The notes beneath the pieces were generated by a model. That model searched no databases. It worked only from the letters and a program-made list of their open reading frames with translations, and was not told where the DNA came from. From Chloroflexota bacterium (GTDB lineage: Bacteria > Chloroflexota > UBA6077 > CF-72), in NCBI GenBank assembly GCA_019242065.1, contig JAFAWJ010000493.1:1-16026 (forward strand): a stretch of 16,026 bases of DNA. The letters run 5' to 3'. Numbering within the stretch: the first letter of the stretch is position 1; every line of letters starts with the position of its first letter. The translations under genes and the position numbers were made by a program. Shown piece after piece: positions 1 through 5,259 of the stretch.

Positions 1-109
1 ACCGCACTGGGCCATCTTCCCCGGCCTGCTGATCTTCCTGGCCGTCCTCTCCATCAACTACATCGGCGACGGTCTGAGAGACGCGCTCGATCCTCGGAAG
101 ACGCAATAG
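1..109 (+). CDS. Oligopeptide/dipeptide ABC transporter permease, C-terminal end (5' truncated)
   Basis: The reading frame starting at base 2 encodes the last 35 residues of a protein and stops at TAG 107-109. The peptide contains [20 protein letters not shown] followed by DALDPR. A hydrophobic final helix leading into [11 protein letters not shown] is the hallmark C-terminus of DppC/OppC-type permeases of peptide ABC importers, which form half of the membrane channel. Everything upstream, including the EAA loop that contacts the ATPase, lies outside the window. Substrate cannot be inferred, because this family also moves nickel, opines and sugars. It is probably the last gene of its operon, as a long gene-free stretch with strong hairpins follows. 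Confidence 0.85.
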   Translation, partial: PHWAIFPGLLIFLAVLSINYIGDGLRDALDPRKTQ

Positions 110-121
110 GTTCGTTTTGGA

Positions 122-195
122 GGGAGTCCGCGCATGCGCGGACTCCCCAAGGTGGCGCATGCGCCACCTTGCCCAGCGGCACATGTGCCGCTGGG
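122..195. repeat. Three abutting perfect palindromes, each centred on CATG
   Basis: Three exact palindromes follow each other with no base between them: 122-147 (26 bases), 148-171 (24) and 172-195 (24). The left arms are GGGAGTCCGCG, CAAGGTGGCG and CCCAGCGGCA, each followed by CATG and then the exact reverse complement. As RNA they would form three back-to-back hairpins of 11, 10 and 10 base pairs, each with a CAUG tetraloop. The stem sequences differ while pairing stays perfect and the loop stays constant, so the structure or symmetry seems to be what is kept. The element starts 12 bases after the permease stop codon. There is no T-tract after it, so it is not a textbook terminator. A transcript-end stabiliser, a protein-binding array or a mobile REP-like element are all possible. 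Confidence 0.9.
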
Positions 196-417
196 TGCTA
201 ACGCAACGGGTCAGGGCGCCTGCGGTCCCCCGCCGCCAGTCACTCCCTTCGGTCGTTCCTTCCCGCGGCGACCCCCCGCGTACGTGCTTACCGCGGTTCG
301 GGCTTACTGATCGCCACGCGTGGGCACTGGGGTGATGCGACCCTTCTGGGAGCACCGCGCCACGGATGTCGGCGTCCCAGCCTATTCAGGTGGACCAGGG
401 CAACGCCGTCCCGCTCG

Positions 418-492
418 CGCGTGACGCTCACGACAGGCATGCGCCAACGGTAACATCGGGAGGACTCTGTATCGTTCGCGTGACGCCACGAC
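418..492. repeat. Imperfect direct repeat CGCGTGACGC(T)CACGAC
   Basis: CGCGTGACGCTCACGAC at 418-434 recurs at 477-492 as CGCGTGACGCCACGAC, differing by one deleted T. The first copy can also pair with itself (CGTGA, loop CGC, TCACG at 420-432); the deletion breaks that symmetry in the second copy. Each copy is followed, at different distances, by CGGGAGGACTC (457-467 and 541-551). The same two words in the same order suggest a partial duplication or two binding sites upstream of the surface-protein gene. The function is unknown. Confidence 0.5.
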
Positions 493-551
493 CTGTTTAG
501 AATGCAGTCACCGCGTTGAAACACTAGGCCCGATACCGCACGGGAGGACTC
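457..551 (+). repeat. Repeated CGGGAGGACTC; the second copy is the ribosome binding site of the next gene
   Basis: The 11-base word CGGGAGGACTC occurs exactly at 457-467 and 541-551. In the second copy GGAGG (543-547) sits 10 bases before the ATG at 558, a usable Shine-Dalgarno site. No start codon with a credible reading frame follows the first copy at the same spacing, so it may be a relic of duplication. Confidence 0.5.
475..503 (+). promoter_or_regulatory. Possible sigma-70-type promoter for the surface-protein/sortase genes
   Basis: TAGAAT at 498-503 matches TATAAT at five of six bases. TTCGCG at 475-480, 17 bases upstream, is only a weak -35 match. Transcription would begin near 510, giving a leader of about 48 bases with a GGAGG site before the ATG at 558. 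This rests on short motif matches only. Confidence 0.3.
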
Positions 552-557
552 CGACGC

Positions 558-890
558 ATGCTGAAAAGCGCACTTGCCGGCCGCTGGATGGTCGGGCTAA
601 TCCTGGTACTCACCATCTGGTTAAGCGCGCAGGTCGGTGCGGCCCTCGCGGCACCCGACACCCTGTCTGCCTCACCCGAGCTCGCCCAGGGTGTGCTGGC
701 GACCCCGACTCCGTTCCGCTTCCTAACGCCGACGCCGTTCGTCCCGGGTGCCACGACCACCACGACGCGGCCAGCCACGGCGCCCAACGCCGGCGGCTTC
801 CCCATGGAGCTTGCCTTCCCAATCCTGGCAGGTGGTCTGGCGGCCATCGGCGGTGGCTCGCTGGTTCTCCGGCGTAAGACCGCCCGCTGA
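558..890 (+). CDS. Small secreted protein with a C-terminal membrane anchor and sorting-like signal
   Basis: This 110-residue protein has an N-terminal signal peptide (hydrophobic core about residues 11-30, likely cleavage near GAALA/AP). A short Thr/Pro-rich spacer follows (ATPTPF, FLTPTPF, a run of Thr around 66-70). The C-terminus reads APNAGGF (75-81), a hydrophobic helix (84-104) and the basic tail RRKTAR. That three-part tail is how sortase substrates end, but APNAGG is not a canonical LPxTG. The start is supported by GGAGG at 543-547. The next gene encodes a sortase and overlaps its 3' end, so substrate and enzyme are probably co-produced. A plain tail-anchored surface protein is the alternative. 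Almost the whole exported part is spacer, so it may act as a stalk or carrier rather than an enzyme. Confidence 0.75.
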   Translation: MLKSALAGRWMVGLILVLTIWLSAQVGAALAAPDTLSASPELAQGVLATPTPFRFLTPTPFVPGATTTTTRPATAPNAGGFPMELAFPILAGGLAAIGGGSLVLRRKTAR

Positions 891-2568
891 TTGGCGGCGC
901 CGAGCGATCGGCGTCGGCCTCATCGCGATTGGCGTCGGCGGCGTCGGCCTCGCGTCGTGGGTGTACTACGACGCCTGGGCTCAGCGCCAGGCCTTCGACG
1001 CCTCGCCTGAGGCGGCAGCTCTCCAGCGTCAGGCCGACGCGCCCACGCCGGTGTGGGTCGACGCTACCCCACAAGCGGACTCGGCAGCCCCAACGGATGT
1101 CATCGCGCCGGTTCCTACGCCGCACGGACCTGACATTCCGTTGTTCGACGTCGTGCCGACACCCGCCGCCACCGCCACAGCCGACCAGCTGTCGCTCGAC
1201 TCGGTCGACTTCCGCTTCCTGGACCCACCCCAGCCCGGCGCACACGCGCGTGTGGCATTCACCCTCTCCAATCACGCCAACGTGACCAGTAGCCGGATTC
1301 TGCTCGGCATCAATTCCGATTGGTTCGACGCCTACAGCATCATCGGCACCGGCCCGGCCGTCTCGGAGGATCGCGTCGACGACAACGGTCTGCGCACCTT
1401 CAACTTTCCACCGATCGCGGCCCAGGAATCGGCCACCTACGAGCTCGACGTCACGTCGACCAAGGAGGGCACCACCGCACCGTCGGTCACGGTGCTGGCC
1501 GTAACTGGCGACACGGTTGGCGAAGTCGACGCGCCGCAGACGTTTGCGCCGCCACCGCGGCCCGGGCCAGTCATGGCCGTCGATATTCCCCGCCTCCAGC
1601 TCCACACCGGCGTCCTGCAGGTCGCCTGGGAGCCGCCACCGTTCACCGTCGGTCAGATCGAAGACACCGCCAACATCAGTCAGGGCAATACCGTGCTCGT
1701 CGGCCACCTCACCGGCCTGGCCGGCAACGTCTTTGCCCACCTGGACCAGCTCCAGCCTGGCGACGAGATCACCGCCACCTCGCGCGGCTTGCCGTACAAG
1801 TTCGTCGTGAGTCGCACCTTCGTCGGCGCCAATACCGATTCGTCGCCCATCGATCCCGAAGCTGATCCGCGCCTGACGTTGATGACCTGCACTGGCGTGT
1901 GGAACCCCTTCACGCACGACTACTCCCAGCGGCTGTGGGTGATCGCCGAACCGCCCGACCAGGCCGCCGTCACTATTGCCAACGCGCAGGCAACGGCGAC
2001 CGTCGTATCCGCGACCGCCACCGCGCAGGCTACCGAAGACGCGGCCGCGACCGCGACGGCTGCCAATGCAACCGCCACCGCCGTCGCGCTGCTGCCCACC
2101 GCGACGCCGGTGCCAACGCCCTTCGCCGGCGAGCCGTCGCTGCCCGGCGGTATCGGCAACACACGCGTGAATCTGGAGAAGACCTTCGGTCAAGCCACTG
2201 GCGAAACTGGCGGCAAACTCGTGGTCTTTCGTCAGCCCGGCAAGGAGGTGCACGTCGAGTTTTCGCCCGATCCGCCCCGCGCCCTGCTGGTCGCCGAGAT
2301 GCTGACGCCGCCCTTGGCCTTTGATGCCGCGGTGCGCGACGCCCGCAAGTTGTTCCCCAGTGACGCCCAACCACGTGATTCCGCACCCGAGGGGAACGCG
2401 CAGTTCGTCGTCGAGCGCTTCACCAGCCCGCAACTGGCGCAGGCCCTGTCGCTGACCAGCGGCGACTTTTCGGTGATCTACACGAAGAACTCGGCGGGTG
2501 CGATCAGCAGCATCGTGCTTGGTCTCGGCGACGACCTGGACGCGCTGCAAAGCGACGCGAAGCGCTAG
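853..2568 (+). CDS. Membrane-anchored sortase with extra N- and C-terminal extracellular domains
   Basis: Sortases cut a sorting motif in exported proteins and join them to a surface acceptor. Counting from GTG 853 (571 residues), the order is: membrane helix (about 18-38), a Pro/Ala-rich linker, a beta-rich region (about 112-230) resembling Ig-like/DUF11-type modules, the sortase core (about 240-370), a Thr/Ala-rich spacer (about 375-424) and a C-terminal domain (about 425-571) I do not recognise. The catalytic set is present: His285 in VGHLTG, Cys346 in TLMTC and Arg360 in SQRLWV. Sortases usually run 200-300 residues, so this one is unusually long. Start choice is uncertain: GTG 853 or GTG 832 keep the helix near the N-terminus and overlap the preceding gene by 38 or 59 bases, and GTG 748 would add an unlikely Pro/Arg-rich stretch. 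No clear Shine-Dalgarno site is seen. The core is solid; class and substrate are not. Confidence 0.85.
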   Translation: MARWFSGVRPPADWRRRAIGVGLIAIGVGGVGLASWVYYDAWAQRQAFDASPEAAALQRQADAPTPVWVDATPQADSAAPTDVIAPVPTPHGPDIPLFDVVPTPAATATADQLSLDSVDFRFLDPPQPGAHARVAFTLSNHANVTSSRILLGINSDWFDAYSIIGTGPAVSEDRVDDNGLRTFNFPPIAAQESATYELDVTSTKEGTTAPSVTVLAVTGDTVGEVDAPQTFAPPPRPGPVMAVDIPRLQLHTGVLQVAWEPPPFTVGQIEDTANISQGNTVLVGHLTGLAGNVFAHLDQLQPGDEITATSRGLPYKFVVSRTFVGANTDSSPIDPEADPRLTLMTCTGVWNPFTHDYSQRLWVIAEPPDQAAVTIANAQATATVVSATATAQATEDAAATATAANATATAVALLPTATPVPTPFAGEPSLPGGIGNTRVNLEKTFGQATGETGGKLVVFRQPGKEVHVEFSPDPPRALLVAEMLTPPLAFDAAVRDARKLFPSDAQPRDSAPEGNAQFVVERFTSPQLAQALSLTSGDFSVIYTKNSAGAISSIVLGLGDDLDALQSDAKR

Positions 2569-2572
2569 GAGA

Positions 2573-2604
2573 TTGTTGGCTCCCCCGCCGGCGGCGTCTA
2601 TAGT
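2573..2604 (+). promoter_or_regulatory. Candidate promoter giving a nearly leaderless glucosaminidase mRNA
   Basis: TATAGT at 2599-2604 is a good -10 match. TTGTTG (2573-2578, 20-base spacer) or TTGGCT (2577-2582, 16-base spacer) could serve as -35. The GTG start lies at 2615, ten bases after the -10, so a transcript would carry almost no leader. No Shine-Dalgarno sequence is present, which fits leaderless translation. Confidence 0.4.
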
Positions 2605-2614
2605 CCGCCCGACC

Positions 2615-3688
2615 GTGCCTCGGCTGTTCACTCTTTTCGCCGCCACTGCACTGGCCCTGGCTGCGATTGCTCCGACGGCCGCCGCGCAGTCGGACGATCA
2701 ATCGGTTACCGTGGCCACCGTCACGTCCTCGTCCAAGAGTCACCTCCCGGCCTGGGTCCAGACTGTCCATGACCACGCCGCCGTGTACCAGGCCGACGCG
2801 GACGACGATCGGATCAGCGCCACGCTTGCGAGCTCCAGCTTCCTGCGCGTCGTCGATGGCGGCACCTCGCGTCTGCAAGTCCAGGCGTACGACGACAGCG
2901 GCAATCCCGCCCTCACCGGCTGGGTCGACGCCGAACAGGTCGAACCCTCGGCACCGGCCATCGGCTGGCTCGTCAGTTCGACGCCCACTACGCTCTGGAG
3001 CGCTGACGACGCGAGCGCCAGCGCGCTGGGACGCCTCGATCGTTTCACTCCGCTGCAGCAAGTCGACGGTCCCGTCCTGAGCCGCGTGCTCGTGCGCGTG
3101 TATCGGCCTGACTTCAGCGGCGTGGTCGACGAAGGCTGGGTCGATACAGCCGACACCGGTCCGGCCCTGGCGCCGCATACGCACGTACCGCCGCCAACTG
3201 GGGCTTCGGCGAGTCCCACCAGCCCCAGTCAGCAGGCCTTCCTGGATGCCACCATCCAGGCCGCCCGCCGCGACACGGTCCGGACGCATGTGCCAGCCAG
3301 CGTGACCGTCGCTCAGGCGATCCTCGAATCGAACTGGGGCCGCTCGACGCTGGCCGAGGACGCCAATAACTATTTCGGCATGAAGGTCATGGGGACGCTC
3401 GGCAACGACGGCGTGGTGTGGATGCCGACCTCCGAGTACGACGATTCGGGCGCGCTGCAGTCCACGACCAGCGCGTTCCGCGCCTACAAGAGCCTCGCCG
3501 ATTCAGTTGCCGACCACGGCCACCTGCTGGCCTATTCCTCGCACTACGCGTCGGCGATGCAGGCGACTGACGATCCACAGCAGTTTGCGACGCTGGTCGC
3601 CCAGGATGGCTACAGCAGTGACCCGACGTACGCCGACAAGCTGATCAATCTGATGGATCAATACAACCTGTACCAGTTAGATCAATAG
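2615..3688 (+). CDS. Secreted SH3-like domain glucosaminidase (peptidoglycan hydrolase)
   Basis: This 357-residue protein begins with a signal peptide (residues 1-24, ending PTAAAQ). Two SH3-like repeats follow (about 45-113 and 115-185), each ending in a GWVD motif typical of bacterial SH3 cell-wall-binding modules. After a Pro/Ser linker comes a glucosaminidase domain of the FlgJ/LytG type (about 204-357): the catalytic glutamate is Glu238 in AILESNWGRS, followed by NNYFGMK and FRAYKS, all conserved in this family. It would cleave the glycan of peptidoglycan outside the cell. An upstream in-frame start at 2498 would run through the sortase 3' end, whereas GTG 2615 puts the signal peptide at the N-terminus. 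It lies 46 bases after the sortase stop and ends 4 bases from convergent pyrE. There is no sorting signal, so it is probably released or held through its SH3 domains. Confidence 0.88.
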   Translation: MPRLFTLFAATALALAAIAPTAAAQSDDQSVTVATVTSSSKSHLPAWVQTVHDHAAVYQADADDDRISATLASSSFLRVVDGGTSRLQVQAYDDSGNPALTGWVDAEQVEPSAPAIGWLVSSTPTTLWSADDASASALGRLDRFTPLQQVDGPVLSRVLVRVYRPDFSGVVDEGWVDTADTGPALAPHTHVPPPTGASASPTSPSQQAFLDATIQAARRDTVRTHVPASVTVAQAILESNWGRSTLAEDANNYFGMKVMGTLGNDGVVWMPTSEYDDSGALQSTTSAFRAYKSLADSVADHGHLLAYSSHYASAMQATDDPQQFATLVAQDGYSSDPTYADKLINLMDQYNLYQLDQ

Positions 3689-3692
3689 AGAC

Positions 3693-4220
3693 CTACAGGC
3701 CGAGTTGCGTGCGGGTGAACAGAGCCTGAAAGGGCACGCCGCGAGCGGCGAACGCGTCAGGACCGCCCTGCTCGCGATCGACCACCACCACCGCGCCCAG
3801 CACCTCGGCGCCCGCGCCGCGTAGCTCGTCCACCGCCGTCAACGCCGCGCCGCCGGTGGTCACCACGTCTTCGATCAGCAGCACCCGCTCGCCCGCTTCG
3901 AGCGCACCTTCAATCTGCTTCGAAGTGCCATAGTCCTTCGGCTTGTCGGTGCGCACAATGACCATCGGCAGCCCGGTCTCCAGCGAGACGGCCGTCACCA
4001 GCGGCACGGCGCCGAGCACCGGTCCGGCCAACCGCTGCGTACCGGGCGGGACCAGCGCGGACAGCGCGACGGCCAGTCGCCGCAGCAGCGTGGGCTGCGT
4101 CGTAAACAGGTACTTATCGATGTAGTAGCTGCTGCGCGCCCCCGACCGCAGCAGGAAGTCCCCCCGCAGCACGGCCGTTTGCACCAGGTCGCGCCCCAGT
4201 GCGTCGTCTGTGGTACTCAT
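3693..4220 (-). CDS. pyrE: Orotate phosphoribosyltransferase
   Basis: This cytoplasmic enzyme adds ribose-5-phosphate from PRPP to orotate, giving OMP in de novo pyrimidine synthesis. The 175-residue product shows the family's substrate segment RSSYYIDKY (29-37), the flexible catalytic loop region RTDKPKDYG (90-98) and the PRPP-binding motif LLIEDVVTTGG (114-124). Length is a little short of the usual 180-220. I chose ATG 4220 because it gives the standard N-terminus; GGAGGG lies upstream but only about 2-3 bases away. A further in-frame start lies at 4262. Its 5' part overlaps the end of pyrD by 107 bases in another frame, so translation is probably coupled. It converges on the glucosaminidase gene with a 4-base gap. 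Confidence 0.92.
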   Translation of the reverse strand: MSTTDDALGRDLVQTAVLRGDFLLRSGARSSYYIDKYLFTTQPTLLRRLAVALSALVPPGTQRLAGPVLGAVPLVTAVSLETGLPMVIVRTDKPKDYGTSKQIEGALEAGERVLLIEDVVTTGGAALTAVDELRGAGAEVLGAVVVVDREQGGPDAFAARGVPFQALFTRTQLGL

Positions 4221-5166
4221 AACCCTCCACACGCCGGATGAGCTGTTGAATTTGCAGCCCACGGATGGGCCCCAGGATGTAGCCCAGGTAGGGCGCCAAC
4301 CACACTTCGCTGCCGAGGCTCACCGCGTCGGCGCCCGCCCAGAAGTACTCGCAACAGTCGTCAAACGTTCGAACGCCGCCGGTGGCCACGATCGGCAGCT
4401 CGATGCCGGCCTCGCGCAGCTCGGCGACCACTCGCAGGCCAATGGGCTTGATCGCTCGACCCGACAGGCCGCCGTAGCCGTTTTTGAGCAGCGGCTCGCC
4501 CGTGCGCGGATCGAGCCGCAGGCCCTTGACCGTGTTGATGGCCACCAGGCCCGCCACCCCGTAGCGTTCAGCCAGTCGAGCGTGCTCGACATAGTCGTAA
4601 TCAGGCGAAAGTTTCAGCAACACCGGGTGGTGGCTGCGCCGAACCGCCGCGGCCAGCACCTCTTCGAGGATCGTCTCGAAGGGAAAGTTCACGTTGTGGC
4701 ACGAGACGTTGAATTCGACCGCGGCGATCTCGCCCGGCCGCGCGCCAGCATTGACCGCATCCACCAGCCCGCAGAATTCGTCTGCCGAGAAGCCACCCAC
4801 TGACACGATGCGGTTCAGGTGCTGTGTCTTCGGAAAATAGTCGCGGAAATAGGCCTGGATACCGATGTTCGACCAGCCGAAGGCATTCAGCCATCCGGCG
4901 TCAACGCGCCGCAGCGCGCGGGCGTAGCGTCCGAAAAGCTCCGGCAGCTCATGTACACGCCAGTCCTCGCGCAGCGTGAAGTGACCTTCGCGCGGCTCGA
5001 GGCTCAGCGTGCGCGTGGTCACCGCGCCAAAACGCTCGAGCGGCACCCACTGCGCAAACGGGCTCAGCCCGTACAGGACCAGCCGTCCGCGCGGCGCCCC
5101 ATAGCCCAACAAACTCGACGACGTCACCAGCCGGTTGCGCAGGCGCACGCCGTTGAGATCGATCAT
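4114..5166 (-). CDS. pyrD: Dihydroorotate dehydrogenase, class 1-like
   Basis: This flavoenzyme oxidises dihydroorotate to orotate, the step before PyrE. In the 350-residue product the active-site loop reads FNVSCHN (152-158): Cys156 marks it as class 1, since class 2 uses Ser, while His157 stands where Pro is usual. Other family signatures are LLKLSPD (183-189), INTVKG (210-215), GGLSGRAIKP (232-241) and the FMN phosphate region ATGGV (261-265) and SLGSEVW (283-289). The last 35 or so residues are Arg/Gly/Ala-rich, unlike the family, and come from reading into pyrE in another frame, so the C-terminus is probably a neutral extension. No PyrK electron-transfer partner is in the window, so the 1A or 1B subtype is open. 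It is divergent from the acyl-CoA ligase gene. Confidence 0.88.
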   Translation of the reverse strand: MIDLNGVRLRNRLVTSSSLLGYGAPRGRLVLYGLSPFAQWVPLERFGAVTTRTLSLEPREGHFTLREDWRVHELPELFGRYARALRRVDAGWLNAFGWSNIGIQAYFRDYFPKTQHLNRIVSVGGFSADEFCGLVDAVNAGARPGEIAAVEFNVSCHNVNFPFETILEEVLAAAVRRSHHPVLLKLSPDYDYVEHARLAERYGVAGLVAINTVKGLRLDPRTGEPLLKNGYGGLSGRAIKPIGLRVVAELREAGIELPIVATGGVRTFDDCCEYFWAGADAVSLGSEVWLAPYLGYILGPIRGLQIQQLIRRVEGYEYHRRRTGARPGANGRAAGGLPAAVGGAQQLLHR

Positions 5167-5199
5167 GTGTAGGCCACCCGAAGTATGGCATGTTCGGTG

Positions 5200-5252
5200 C
5201 TGACCAGTCGGGAGGTGAGGGTAGAGTAGAGGCCACCATCACCAGGGGGAGA
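5200..5252 (+). promoter_or_regulatory. Candidate promoter and ribosome binding site of the CoA ligase
   Basis: CTGACC (5200-5205) and TAGAGT (5222-5227), 16 bases apart, are each four-of-six matches to sigma-70 boxes. AGGGGGAGA (5244-5252) lies 7 bases before GTG 5260 and is a strong Shine-Dalgarno site that fixes this start. The ribosome site is much more certain than the promoter. Confidence 0.4.
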
Positions 5253-5259
5253 CGGGACC

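Larger units (their letters stand above)
196..557. other. Gene-free stretch between palindromes and surface-protein gene
   Basis: I see no convincing coding region here on either strand; the short open frames have no family resemblance and no well-placed ribosome binding site. It contains a possible 6-base-pair pairing of CGCCGC (231-236) with GCGGCG (265-270), imperfect direct repeats (418-492 and 457-551) and a weak promoter-like pair upstream of the next gene. I could not fold it into a tRNA or any RNA family I recognise. Whether it forms part of a structured leader together with the palindromes is open. Confidence 0.5.

Noticed and set aside
122..195. Palindromes as an intrinsic terminator of the permease operon
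   Set aside because: There are three hairpins rather than one and no T-tract follows any of them. They may still stop or protect transcripts, but the classical definition is not met.
117..335. Open frame running through the three palindromes
   Set aside because: It starts with a TTG without ribosome binding site, its sequence is dictated by the palindromes, and the product is Arg/Pro-rich without any domain.
196..557. A tRNA or known structured RNA in the gene-free stretch
   Set aside because: I found no cloverleaf, no T-loop GTTCRA arrangement with matching arms, and no recognisable riboswitch core.
2498..2614. Upstream extension of the glucosaminidase
   Set aside because: It would overlap the sortase end by 71 bases and place the signal peptide about 40 residues inside the protein; GTG 2615 gives a normal exported N-terminus.
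610..2646. A 678-codon open frame on the minus strand
   Set aside because: It lies antisense over the sortase, whose catalytic motifs and domain order are unmistakable. The minus-strand product is Arg/Gly-rich without family motifs, typical of GC-rich shadow frames.
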